DNA of 64,000 nt from Cellulomonas fimi. GTDB taxonomy: Bacteria > Actinomycetota > Actinomycetes > Actinomycetales > Cellulomonadaceae. This document shows positions 37,908-46,088 of this stretch, piece after piece (within the stretch, counting starts at the first letter, position 1; each line of letters begins with the position of its first letter). The position numbers and the translations under genes were made by a program. The stretch spans positions 62,001 to 126,000 of the forward strand of contig NZ_JAPESW010000007.1 in the NCBI RefSeq assembly GCF_028527925.1, read 5' to 3'. A model generated the notes under the pieces. It saw only the letters and a list, made by a program, of their open reading frames with translations. It had not been told where the DNA came from and did no database searches.

Positions 37908-38999
37908 TCAGGACCGCGGCCCGCCGGTCGGGCAGACGACACCCACGCACTGCGGCTCGTAGCCGTTGCCGCGCGCGCGGTTGCCGCCCAGGTCGGTCGC
38001 GTTGGGTGCGTAGATGCCCCAGCGCTCGTTGTCGTTCGCGACGTTGTCCTGCAGCGACGTGCCGGGCGCCTCGAAGACGATCGCGTCGACGTTCCGCACG
38101 AACCGGTTGCCGACGAGCGTCGCGGTGAAGTCCGGCAGGCCGCCGTCCGTCGTGAAGCCGAGCTCGTTGCCGCGGAACGTGTTGTCGCGCAGCGTCGCGT
38201 TGCTCGTCGACAGCGTGACGGCGGTCCCGTTGTCGAGGAGCCTGCTGCCCTGGACCGTGCTGTGGCCCCACACGCCGAACGACGTGAACGCGGTGTCGTT
38301 GCCGCGGAGCGTGCTGTCGTAGACGTCCGCGCCGAACGTGCGCACGCTCACGCCGACGCCGTTGTCGGCCAGGGTCGAGCGGCGGACCTCGCACCCCGAC
38401 TCGTCGCAGCTCAGCGCGGTCCCGTTCCCCTCGACGCGCGAGTCCTCGAGCGAGACGCCGCCGGTGATGAAGTCGAGCGCGGTGCCGTTGCCGGTGAACG
38501 TCGAGCGCACCACGTGCGCGCCGCCGTACACCGCACCCACGCCCGAGCCGTTGTCGGCGAACGTCGAGCGGCTGATCTCGTGCACCTTGCCCGTCCCGCC
38601 CAGGCGGCCGGACGCGTCGACGCCGCGGCCGTTGTCGCGGAACGTGACCTTGGTGATCGTCGCGGTCCCGCCGACCTCGTCCCACACGTCGTACGTCTGC
38701 ACGCCGGCGCCCCACCCGGCGACCGTGCCGTTGCGGATCGTGACGTCGCCGACGTTCGGCAGGACGATCCCGGTCGCCGTCGCGGACCCGCGGAGCGTGT
38801 GACCGCGCAGGTCGAGCGTGACCCCGGGGGAGAGCGTGAGCCCGTCCCCGCTGGGGCACGTCAGGTCGGCGGTGAGGCGCGAGTCGCTCGTGAGCACCGC
38901 GCCGCAGCCCGGCACGGGCGCAGCCGCGTGCGACGGTGCGGCGACGAGCACTCCGCCGGCCGCGAGGACGAGACAGGACAGCACGGACGTCAGGCGCAT
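37908..38999 (-). CDS. Secreted right-handed beta-helix protein 2
   Basis: 363 aa from the ATG at 38999, preceded by AGGGGGAT. Signal peptide about 25 residues (S-H-A cleavage). Same head and tail as its neighbours (L-D-L-R-G-H-T-L-R-G-S; E-P-Q-C-V-G-V-V-C) and clearly paralogous to protein 1 along its whole length, including S-C-D-E-S-G-C-E in mid-helix. Two Cys in the head, two in the middle and two in the tail suggest three disulfides. First gene of a two-gene unit with protein 1; its promoter region carries the motif at 39079-39096. Confidence 0.86.
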   Translation of the reverse strand: MRLTSVLSCLVLAAGGVLVAAPSHAAAPVPGCGAVLTSDSRLTADLTCPSGDGLTLSPGVTLDLRGHTLRGSATATGIVLPNVGDVTIRNGTVAGWGAGVQTYDVWDEVGGTATITKVTFRDNGRGVDASGRLGGTGKVHEISRSTFADNGSGVGAVYGGAHVVRSTFTGNGTALDFITGGVSLEDSRVEGNGTALSCDESGCEVRRSTLADNGVGVSVRTFGADVYDSTLRGNDTAFTSFGVWGHSTVQGSRLLDNGTAVTLSTSNATLRDNTFRGNELGFTTDGGLPDFTATLVGNRFVRNVDAIVFEAPGTSLQDNVANDNERWGIYAPNATDLGGNRARGNGYEPQCVGVVCPTGGPRS

Positions 39000-39078
39000 G
39001 GTGGATCCCCCTGTGAGCGCGGCGCCCCGGAGGACCCAGGGCGGTCGGCGCCAGTCTGGCGGCGAGGACACGGCGCCG

Positions 39079-39113
39079 TGTCCGATATGCCCGGTCTTCG
39101 CCCGGGTGAAACG
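39079..39113 (-). promoter_or_regulatory. Shared upstream motif, copy 1 (beta-helix 2)
   Basis: GTCCGATATGCCCGGTC at 39080-39096 resembles sequences at 41151-41168 and 44378-44396. GGGTGAAACG at 39104-39113 recurs exactly at 41183-41192. It lies about 85 bp upstream of the beta-helix 2 start and 70 bp upstream of the divergent amidotransferase. Confidence 0.4.
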
Positions 39114-39156
39114 CACCCGGCGAGAACGCGCGCGGCGCCGGTGGCACGCTCGACGC

Positions 39157-39891
39157 ATGAAGCCGTTCGTGCTGCTCGCGACGCGGGCGCAGGATGTCGC
39201 CGCCGACGCCGAGTACGCGGCGATGCTCACGTACGGCGGCCTGCGCGCCGACGAGCTGCGTCGGGTCCGCCTGGAGGCGGCGCCGATGCCCCGGATCGAC
39301 CTCGACGCGGTGTCCGGTGTCCTCGTCGGCGGCAGCCCGTTCGACGCGAGCACCCCGCAGGACGAGAAGTCCGCGGTGCAGGTCCGCGTCGAGGCGGAGA
39401 TGTCGGCGCTGCTCGACGAGGTCGTCGAGCGCGACCTGCCGTTCCTCGGCGCGTGCTACGGCGTGGGCACCCTCGGAGTCCACCAGGGCGGCGTCATCGA
39501 CCGTCTCCACGCCGAGCCGATCTCCGCGGTCCGTGTGACGCTCACCCCCGACGGCCGCGCCGACCCGCTGCTCGCGGACGTGCCCGACGCGTTCGACGCG
39601 TTCGTCGGGCACAAGGAGGCGTGCCGCGTGCTGCCGCCCACCGCGACGCTGCTCGCGTCGTCGCCCGCCTGCCCCGTGCAGATGTTCCGCGTCCGCACGA
39701 ACCTCTACGCGACGCAGTTCCACCCCGAGCTCGACGTCGACGGCATCTCGACCCGCATCCGCGTCTACCGGGAGTACGGGTACTTCAGGCCCGACGAGGC
39801 CGACGCCGTGCTCGCGGGCGTCCGGGGCGCCGACGTGTGGGCGCCTCCGCGGATCCTCGCGGCGTTCGTCCGGCGGTACGCGCGCGACTGA
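39157..39891 (+). CDS. Class I glutamine amidotransferase (GMP synthase-like)
   Basis: 244 aa. A stand-alone GATase1 domain with nucleophile Cys in G-A-C-Y-G-V-G (about 106) and the His-Glu pair in Q-F-H-P-E-L-D (near 190). It groups with GMP-synthase-like amidotransferases that lack a synthetase partner and often hydrolyse gamma-glutamyl compounds or act in unknown pathways. No acceptor enzyme is adjacent. It interrupts the beta-helix family and runs on the opposite strand, so it need not be functionally related. CACGCT 6 nt before the ATG could be a leaderless -10. Confidence 0.87.
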   Translation: MKPFVLLATRAQDVAADAEYAAMLTYGGLRADELRRVRLEAAPMPRIDLDAVSGVLVGGSPFDASTPQDEKSAVQVRVEAEMSALLDEVVERDLPFLGACYGVGTLGVHQGGVIDRLHAEPISAVRVTLTPDGRADPLLADVPDAFDAFVGHKEACRVLPPTATLLASSPACPVQMFRVRTNLYATQFHPELDVDGISTRIRVYREYGYFRPDEADAVLAGVRGADVWAPPRILAAFVRRYARD

Positions 39892-39904
39892 CCGCAGCGG
39901 CCCT

Positions 39905-39943
39905 CGGGCGCGCGGGCGGCGCCGGTGCCCGCCCGCGCGCCCG
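39905..39943. terminator. Perfect 15-bp bidirectional hairpin
   Basis: 39905-39919 pairs without mismatch with 39929-39943, loop 9 nt. It lies between the convergent amidotransferase and beta-helix 3 genes and can terminate both. Confidence 0.75.
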
Positions 39944-39967
39944 CCCAGCCGAGGCGCGATCTCGCGG

Positions 39968-41077
39968 TCAGGACGCCGCGCAGACCACGCCGACGCACTG
40001 CGGCTCGGTGCCGTTGCCCCGCGCGACGTTGCCGCCGAGGTCCGTGACGCCGGGCGTCCAGATCCCCTTGCCGGTGCTGCGCCGGACGTCGTTGCCGCCG
40101 ACCTGCACGGACGCGTCGCCGTTCTCGATGACGATGCCGTCACCGTTGAGGCGCAGCGTGTTGTCGAGGATGGTCGCGTCGTAGACGACGGCGTCCGGGA
40201 CCCGTGTACCGATCCCGACGCCGTTGCCCCGCAGGTCGTTGCCCTCGACGCGCACGCCGAGCTCGCCCACGCCCACGCCGAGGTCGTTGGACGTGAAGCG
40301 GGAGTCGCGCACGACCGCGCCGAGCCCGTTGGCCGTGTCGACGCCCACGCCGTTGCCGACGAACCGGCTGGCCTCGACCGTCGCGAAGGCGTTGTACAGC
40401 GAGCCCACGCCCGTCCCGTTGTCCAGGAACGTCGAGCGCGTGACGGTGAGACCCGCGTCCGCACCGCGCACGGCGACGCCGTTCCGCGTGAACGTGCTGT
40501 CCGTGACGGTCGCGCTGCCGCCGCTCCAGACGCCCGACGCGTTGTCGCTGAAGGTCGACGCGCGCACGTCCACCTCTGCGAACCAGCCGCCCTCGACCGC
40601 GATCTCGAGCGAGCGGAACGTCGACCGCTCGATCACTGTGGCCTTGCGGTACCGGCCCGTGCCCGACTCGCCCGACGCGTCGACCCCGACGCGCGCGTCC
40701 TCGAACGTGACCCGCGTGACCGTGAGCGGGCCGTCCTCGACGCCGGGGTCGTCCGGGTCGGCGTCGGCCCACGTGTCGATCCCGGAGCCCCAACCGGCGA
40801 CCGTGCCGTTGCGCACCACGACCGGGCCGCTCCACGCGACCTCGACGCCGTTCCCGCTCCCGGGCCCGCGCAGGGTGTGGCCGCCCAGGTTGAGCGTCAC
40901 GCCCGGGGCCAGCCGCAGGCCCGGCGCGCTCGTGCACACCAGGTCGGCCAGCAGCGTGGTGCTCCGGGTGAGGGTCTCCCCGCACGTCGGCTGGGGCGGG
41001 CGTGCGGACGCCGGCGTCGCGACGAGTGCGGCACCCAGTGCGAGGACGGTGGACAGGACGAGCGGACGACGTCGCAT
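39968..41077 (-). CDS. Secreted right-handed beta-helix protein 3
   Basis: 369 aa from the ATG at 41077 (AGGGGGTC upstream). Signal peptide about 25 residues (P-A-S-A cleavage). The head (C-G-E-T-L-T-R-S-T-T-L-L-A-D-L-V-C; V-T-L-N-L-G-G-H-T-L-R-G-P-G-S-G-N) and tail (G-N-G-T-E-P-Q-C-V-G-V-V-C) match the other two paralogues, while the coils between are more diverged and the mid-helix Cys pair is missing. It has its own promoter region with the shared motif. Likely a cell-surface or secreted structural protein. Confidence 0.86.
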   Translation of the reverse strand: MRRRPLVLSTVLALGAALVATPASARPPQPTCGETLTRSTTLLADLVCTSAPGLRLAPGVTLNLGGHTLRGPGSGNGVEVAWSGPVVVRNGTVAGWGSGIDTWADADPDDPGVEDGPLTVTRVTFEDARVGVDASGESGTGRYRKATVIERSTFRSLEIAVEGGWFAEVDVRASTFSDNASGVWSGGSATVTDSTFTRNGVAVRGADAGLTVTRSTFLDNGTGVGSLYNAFATVEASRFVGNGVGVDTANGLGAVVRDSRFTSNDLGVGVGELGVRVEGNDLRGNGVGIGTRVPDAVVYDATILDNTLRLNGDGIVIENGDASVQVGGNDVRRSTGKGIWTPGVTDLGGNVARGNGTEPQCVGVVCAAS

Positions 41078-41149
41078 GCGGACCCCCTGGTGTGACGGCC
41101 GACGGCGTCGGTGCCGCGGGCGCGATCGGTCGAGCGTGCCTGTCTGCGA

Positions 41150-41192
41150 TGTCCGGTAACAACCGGTTGGGACCGGTCCTGCGGGTGAAACG
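41150..41192 (-). promoter_or_regulatory. Shared upstream motif, copy 2 (beta-helix 3)
   Basis: TGTCCGGTAACAACCGGT at 41150-41167 and GGGTGAAACG at 41183-41192, about 80 bp upstream of the beta-helix 3 start. The same two elements occur in the same order at 39079-39113. Confidence 0.4.
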
Positions 41193-41233
41193 TGCGCTCG
41201 CGGCCGACGGGGCGCCGGGAGACGATCGGCCGC

Positions 41234-42196
41234 ATGACGACGACCGACGACCGCACCACCCACCGGTCCGTACCCGGGGCGCGGCAGCTCCGGCCCGCGG
41301 CCTGGGTCGCGACCGCCCGGCGCGAGGTCGGCACCCGCCTCTTCCTGCGCGTCGCCGGGCCCGACGGCGTCGAGCAGCGCGACCGGATCCACGGCACGCC
41401 CGGACCGCGGTGGTTCCCGCCGGGGAGCGCGATCCGGACCGTCCACGGCGACGCGTCGATGTTCGTCGGCGGGATCCGGGCGCTGCTGCTGCAGTCGCTG
41501 CACCCGGCGGCGATGGCGGCCGTCGGCGCGCACTCCGGCTACCGGGGCGACCCGTGGGGGCGGCTCGCCCGCACCAGCACGTTCCTCGCCGAGACGGTGT
41601 TCGGCACGGCCGACGACGCGGAGGCGGCGGTCGAGCGGGTCCGCGCGGTGCACCGGCGCATCCGCGGCACGACCCCCGACGGCGTCGCGTACGCGGCGGA
41701 CGACCCGCAGCTGCTGCGCTGGGTGCACATCGCGGAGATCGACAGCTTCCTGCGCGCCCACCGCCGCTACGGCAGGTACCCGCTCGACGACCGCGGCGCC
41801 GACGAGTACGTCGCGCAGGCCGCCGTCGTGGGCCGGGCGCTCGGTGCCGCCGACGTGCCGACCACGGTGGCGGGCCTCGCCGACGCGATCGAGGACTTCC
41901 GCCCGGTCCTCGGCCCGAGCGCCGCGGCACGCGACGCCGCGCACTTCCTCCTGCACGAGCCGCCCGTCCCGGTGACGATGCGCGCCGGCTACGTCGGGCT
42001 CGCCCGTGCCGCCGTCGCGTCCCTGCCGGGGTGGGCGCTCGACGACCTCGGGATGGCGCGTCCGGGCCGGCTCCGGCGACGCGTGGACACGGCCGCGGGC
42101 GGCGGCGCGACGCGCGCGATCCGGTGGCTGCTCGCCGCCGACGCCTCGGGCCGGGTGACGTACGGCGACGACGCGCTGGCCGCGCCGGGTCGCTGA
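41234..42196 (+). CDS. Oxygenase, MpaB/DUF2236 family
   Basis: 320 aa from the ATG at 41234. It has the family's haem-ligand region L-L-Q-S-L-H-P-A-A-M-A-A-V-G near 95 and R-L-A-R-T-S-T-F-L-A-E-T-V-F-G, with W-V-H-I-A-E-I-D-S-F-L. MpaB and rubber oxygenase Lcp share this b-type haem fold, and other members are uncharacterised. No signal peptide, so cytoplasmic. The substrate is unknown. It is divergent from beta-helix 3. Confidence 0.87.
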   Translation: MTTTDDRTTHRSVPGARQLRPAAWVATARREVGTRLFLRVAGPDGVEQRDRIHGTPGPRWFPPGSAIRTVHGDASMFVGGIRALLLQSLHPAAMAAVGAHSGYRGDPWGRLARTSTFLAETVFGTADDAEAAVERVRAVHRRIRGTTPDGVAYAADDPQLLRWVHIAEIDSFLRAHRRYGRYPLDDRGADEYVAQAAVVGRALGAADVPTTVAGLADAIEDFRPVLGPSAAARDAAHFLLHEPPVPVTMRAGYVGLARAAVASLPGWALDDLGMARPGRLRRRVDTAAGGGATRAIRWLLAADASGRVTYGDDALAAPGR

Positions 42197-42404
42197 CGAC
42201 CGTCAGCCGCCGCTCGTCCCCGCCGTGGCACGGGGAGCGGCGGCACCGGCCGGGAGTCCGTCGACCCTGCCGGGTGGATCCGTCACCCGAGAGGGCCGGT
42301 CGGGTGGTCGTTCCGCCGGAACCGTCCCCTTCGTCCTGCGTCGGGACCATGATGAGGCTGGCGGTCCGGCAGCGCGGCCGCCGCGGGCCGGAGGACGGTG
42401 GTCC

Positions 42405-43103
42405 ATGGCGTCGAGCGATGAGCGGGCGACCCGCGCGCGGGCCGTGTGCACGGCGTGCCGGCACGCGTGGGCCGAGCACCCGGGGGCGCTGCACGCCGCC
42501 TCGGTCGTCGGCGCGTGCGCGCGGTGCGTGCTCGACGTGGAGCACGGCGACCGGCCGACGGCGTGCGAGGTGCACGCGCCGCGCGCGATCGCCGACGCAG
42601 CGCCGCGCGTCGACTTCGTCGTCACCCTCGGCCCGGCCTCGCGCGCGGCCGGTCTCGGGACCCTGCTCGACGCGGTGCGGTCCGACGCGGTCGCGGTCGC
42701 GTTCGACCTGCCCGAGGGCGACGCGCGGAGCTGGACGCCGGAGGCGAGCGCCGCGTCGGCCGTGCTCCGGGCCGCCGCGGGGCTGCCCGCCGACACCCGG
42801 TACCGCACGGTGGACTGGCTGGCGCTGGACGACGCGGTGTGGGCGGCCTTCCGGGCGGTCGTGCCGCACGTGTTCACCGCGGACGTCTGGGGAGCCCGTG
42901 GGATCGGCGACTCGCTGCTGGAGGCGAACGACGAGGGCACGTCGGTCGTGGCGCGGCTCCGTCCGGACCAGTACGCCGCCGCGCTGCACCGCCTGCCGGC
43001 GGACGCGCTGACGGTCCTGCCGCGTCGCGCGACGATCCTGCGGCGCGTGGCCGCGTGGCGGCCCGGACGACGCGAGCCGCGCCCGGTCCGGGATGCGGGC
43101 TGA
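42405..43103 (+). CDS. Unknown protein with N-terminal Cys motifs
   Basis: 232 aa from the ATG at 42405, GGAGGA upstream. The first 65 residues carry V-C-T-A-C, G-A-C-A-R-C and a later A-C-E-V-H, spaced like a zinc ribbon with a histidine. The rest is alpha/beta without a recognised motif; V-V-P-H-V-F-T-A-D-V-W-G-A-R and an Arg-rich tail are visible. I do not recognise the family. It stands between MpaB and an acyltransferase on the other strand. The long upstream region contains CGGGTG-N7-CACCCG (42271-42289). Confidence 0.55.
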   Translation: MASSDERATRARAVCTACRHAWAEHPGALHAASVVGACARCVLDVEHGDRPTACEVHAPRAIADAAPRVDFVVTLGPASRAAGLGTLLDAVRSDAVAVAFDLPEGDARSWTPEASAASAVLRAAAGLPADTRYRTVDWLALDDAVWAAFRAVVPHVFTADVWGARGIGDSLLEANDEGTSVVARLRPDQYAAALHRLPADALTVLPRRATILRRVAAWRPGRREPRPVRDAG

Positions 43104-43106
43104 CGC

Positions 43107-44333
43107 TCAGCGCGTGACCGGGAGCCCCTCGGCCGTGGCCTGGGAGGCGGGGGCTGCGTCGACGGGTGCGGCGGGAGCCGTGCGTCGGCGGGCGACCGCG
43201 CGGCCCGCGCGCTGCGACAGCCGGTGCGACGGGCGCTCGACGACGACGTAGAACAGCGCGGCGCACGCGAGCGAGACCGGCACGGCGACCGCGGCCGTCA
43301 GGAGCGGGCCCACGGTGACCGTCCAGGAGATCGCCACGGCCGCCACGACGGGCTCCTGGACCAGGTAGAGGCTGAACGAGCGCGTACCCAGCCACTGGAC
43401 GGGCGGGGACTCCAGGACGCGACGCAGCGCCGGCCCGTGCCACGCGCAGAACACCGCGAGCGCGGCGCCGGCGACCCCGGTCGTGTGACCGAACGCCGCG
43501 ACGAGCTCGCTCGGCGTCGTCACCAGGAAGATCATCCAGTACGCGCTCACCGCGACCGCGACGGCGCCGTAGGCGACGGCCCATGCGTGCCGGCGCGCGT
43601 CGAGCGCGGCGGCGACCCGGCCCAGGCGATCGCGCTCGAACGCCATGACGACGCCCAGCCCGAACACGGGCAGGTAGCGCAGCGGGCCGAGCGCGTTGAC
43701 GACCCAGCCAACGCCCACGAGCGCGAGCAGCAGCACCGCGACCGCGGGCAGCCACCGGCGCAGCAGCCGCGCGGCCAGCAGGTAGAACGGCAGCAGCAGC
43801 GAGAAGATCACCTCCCACTGCAGGGTCCAGAGCGAGCCGTTGAGGGCGTCGACGCCGCCGACGAGCAGGGCGTCGCGGGGCAGCCCGGACAGCGAGTACG
43901 CCTCGCGGTGCTGGAGCCACGTCGAGCCCAGACCCTGGTGCCGGTCGACGAGGACGGTGGTCACCCACGCGAACGCGAGCGACCCCCACACCGGCAGGTA
44001 GAGGCGCAGGAGTCGGCGCACGTAGTAGACGTCCCAGCGCGCGGGCGTCCCCGACGCCGCCGGGAGCGCGAGCACGAGCCCGGACAGGACGAAGAACACG
44101 AAGACCGCGCTGGTGCCGTCCCACAGGAGGTGCAGGGGCGTCGCCGTGAGGATCCACTGCCACGTCCACGGCTCGAACCGCACGGGGTCCTTGAGGTAGG
44201 GCCCGAGCAGCACGGCGGACGTGAGGAAGCTGTGGTGGACGACGACGACGAGGGCGGCGACGCCGCGCAGGCCGTCGAGGGACGCCAGGCGCGACGTCTG
44301 CCGCCGGCCGGTGTCGACGGAGGTGTGCGTCAC
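43107..44333 (-). CDS. Membrane acyltransferase, OafA/YrhL type
   Basis: 408 aa from the GTG at 44333. Ten or more membrane segments of the acyltransferase-3 fold: S-L-D-G-L-R-G-V-A-A-L-V-V-V-V-H-H with the active-site His near residue 30, R-R-L-L-R-L-Y-L-P-V-W, and W-T-L-Q-W-E-V-I-F-S-L-L. These enzymes O-acylate surface polysaccharides, peptidoglycan or secreted antibiotics. No SGNH partner domain is fused. The promoter area has a third copy of the motif seen before the beta-helix genes. Confidence 0.9.
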   Translation of the reverse strand: MTHTSVDTGRRQTSRLASLDGLRGVAALVVVVHHSFLTSAVLLGPYLKDPVRFEPWTWQWILTATPLHLLWDGTSAVFVFFVLSGLVLALPAASGTPARWDVYYVRRLLRLYLPVWGSLAFAWVTTVLVDRHQGLGSTWLQHREAYSLSGLPRDALLVGGVDALNGSLWTLQWEVIFSLLLPFYLLAARLLRRWLPAVAVLLLALVGVGWVVNALGPLRYLPVFGLGVVMAFERDRLGRVAAALDARRHAWAVAYGAVAVAVSAYWMIFLVTTPSELVAAFGHTTGVAGAALAVFCAWHGPALRRVLESPPVQWLGTRSFSLYLVQEPVVAAVAISWTVTVGPLLTAAVAVPVSLACAALFYVVVERPSHRLSQRAGRAVARRRTAPAAPVDAAPASQATAEGLPVTR

Positions 44334-44377
44334 GTCGGACGACGCTAGACGCGCGACCGGGGCGCGTGTCCGGATCG

Positions 44378-44396
44378 TCCGGATATCACCCGGTCG
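44378..44396 (-). promoter_or_regulatory. Shared upstream motif, copy 3 (acyltransferase)
   Basis: GTCCGGATATCACCCGGTC, the most complete copy, lies 45 bp upstream of the acyltransferase start, with a partial repeat GTCCGGATC (44368-44376) beside it. Confidence 0.4.
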
Positions 44397-44453
44397 CAGC
44401 GCCCGCCGCCACCATTTCACCCGCCGACCCCTCGCCGGCTCGTGCCGGGAGGG

Positions 44454-45353
44454 CTAGAGGACGCGCGCGAGCGCGTGGCACACGTCGAGCAGCCGTCGGC
44501 GCAGCGCGTTGCCCGCGACCGCGTGCTCGCGCTGGCGTCGGACGTACTCCGCCTTGCCGTCGACGGTCTCGATCGCGACCGGCGGCAGGCCGTAGGACGT
44601 GACGTCGTAGGGCGACGCCTGCATGTCGAGCGTGCGGATGCGGCGTGCGAGCGCGAAGCAGTCGAGCAGCAGGTCGCCCGGGACGGCGGGGCCGAGCTTG
44701 AGCGCCCACTTGTAGACGTCCATGCCCGCGTGCAGGCACCCCGGCTGCTCGAGCGCGACCTGGTCCTCGCGGGTCGGCCGGAGCGTGTTGCGCGCGACCG
44801 CGTCGGGCGTGAAGAAGCGGAACGCGTCGAAGTGCGAGCAGCGGATCCGGTGCGACTCGACGACCGCGTCGGTGCCCGCACCGCCGAGCCGCAGCGGCAG
44901 CGGGTGACGGTGCGCGTCGTCGCCCTCCCGGTACACCATCGCCCACTCGTGCAGCCCGAAGCACCCGGTGAACGCGGGCCGGTCGAGCGTGGCCGCGAGC
45001 AGCCCCGCGACGAACCGCACCGTGTCGTCCCGCTCGGCGAGGAACGCCTCGACGTCGAGCGCAACCGTCCTGTCGTCGCCCGTGCGGTACCAGCGCCACC
45101 CCGCGTGCGGCGCGGGCGTGCCGTCGTCCGGCCCGAGCGCGACGCCCACGCCCGGGTGCCAGCGGCGCAACGTCGCGGGCTTCGTCGGGTAGTACTCGAA
45201 CAGGAAGTCCTCGATCGCGTGCCGTTCGCCACGCTGCCGCCGCGCGCGGTGCGCGGCGGTGAACGCGTCGGCGCGCTCGGCGTGCGCGGCGGCGAGGGCC
45301 TGCCACCGTGCGGCCGGCAGCGCGAGCGGCGGCGCGTCGGCGGTCGTGGTCAC
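44454..45353 (-). CDS. Conserved actinobacterial protein, often labelled 3-methyladenine DNA glycosylase
   Basis: 299 aa. Recognisable by H-A-I-E-D-F-L-F-E-Y-Y, L-R-R-W-H-P-G-V-G-V-A-L, G-L-H-E-W-A-M-V-Y and C-L-H-A-G-M-D-V-Y-K-W-A-L-K-L. Relatives carry a 3-methyladenine glycosylase label in actinobacterial genomes, but I see no helix-hairpin-helix or AAG-type active site, so the label is doubtful. No membrane segments. Stop is TAG, rare here. It is divergent from the DUF1304 gene, with about 115 bp between. Confidence 0.75.
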   Translation of the reverse strand: MTTTADAPPLALPAARWQALAAAHAERADAFTAAHRARRQRGERHAIEDFLFEYYPTKPATLRRWHPGVGVALGPDDGTPAPHAGWRWYRTGDDRTVALDVEAFLAERDDTVRFVAGLLAATLDRPAFTGCFGLHEWAMVYREGDDAHRHPLPLRLGGAGTDAVVESHRIRCSHFDAFRFFTPDAVARNTLRPTREDQVALEQPGCLHAGMDVYKWALKLGPAVPGDLLLDCFALARRIRTLDMQASPYDVTSYGLPPVAIETVDGKAEYVRRQREHAVAGNALRRRLLDVCHALARVL

Positions 45354-45469
45354 GTCTCCAGGGTAGGTCGGCCCGTCGGTGCTCCCGACGCGGCCGCGCG
45401 TCGCCCGGCCGCCGCTGCCGGCCTCGGTCCGCCTGGCGTGCGCCGCGGGCCGACCGACACACTGTCCTC

Positions 45470-45856
45470 GTGCTCACCGTCGCCCTGGTCCTCGCCGCGC
45501 TCGCGGGCCTCCTGCACGTCTACATCTTCGTGCTCGAGTCGCTGCGGTTCGACCGTCCCGAGGTCCACCAGCGGTTCCGCACCCGGACCGAGGACGTGCC
45601 CGCGGTGCGAGCGTGGGCGTACAACCAGGGCTTCTACAACCTGTTCCTCGCGATCGGGGCCCTCGTCGGCGTGCTGGTCGCCGCGACCGGACCCGACGAC
45701 GTCGGCCTCGCGCTGGTGCTGCTCGCGTGCGGCTCGATGCTCGCCGCAGCGCTCGTCCTGGTCGCGACCGACCGCCGGATGGTGCGGGCCGCGGCGTCGC
45801 AGGGCACGATCCCGCTGCTCGCCGTCGTGGCCGCCGTCGTCGCGCTCGCGGCGTGA
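45470..45856 (+). CDS. DUF1304 membrane protein
   Basis: 128 aa from the GTG at 45470. Four membrane segments; the family pattern is visible as L-H-V-Y-I-F-V-L-E-S-L-R-F (about 15-27) and Y-N-Q-G-F-Y-N-L-F-L-A-I-G-A near 50-63. Function unknown. A single gene with 232 bp of sequence behind it. Confidence 0.87.
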   Translation: MLTVALVLAALAGLLHVYIFVLESLRFDRPEVHQRFRTRTEDVPAVRAWAYNQGFYNLFLAIGALVGVLVAATGPDDVGLALVLLACGSMLAAALVLVATDRRMVRAAASQGTIPLLAVVAAVVALAA

Positions 45857-46088
45857 GGCGGGTCCTCCCTCGTCAGGTCGACGGCGTGGTGGTCCAGGAC
45901 GCGGCGTCGGCCACGCGCCGAGGTCACGCATGGCTGCGGGCGTCCGGGCGACGCGCCGTCGCTGCGCGCGGCGAGGCGGCGCAGCCGTGGATAGCGTGGC
46001 GGGCAGGGGCGTGCGGCAGGGGGCGTCGCTGAACGGCAGCACGACGTCGCGGGCGCGGCAGGTCGTCCCGTGACGGACCGGAGGACCG

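Noticed and set aside
39080..39090. TCCGATAT as a sigma-28 -10 for the amidotransferase
   Set aside because: No TAAA- or CAAG-like -35 lies 15 bp upstream on that strand, and the same motif at 44378 has no plus-strand gene downstream.
39157..39891. Amidotransferase as part of a beta-helix 'system'
   Set aside because: It runs on the opposite strand with its own start region and terminator. Nothing but position links it to the beta-helix genes.
37636..42989. Minus-strand open frames of more than 900 codons across the beta-helix region
   Set aside because: Low-complexity Arg/Ala/Gly/Pro translations in the wrong frame; they cross clear gene ends and terminators. GC-rich DNA lacks stop codons in alternate frames.
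44454..45353. Firm call as 3-methyladenine DNA glycosylase
   Set aside because: The label comes from annotation habit; neither AlkA helix-hairpin-helix nor AAG active-site residues can be seen.
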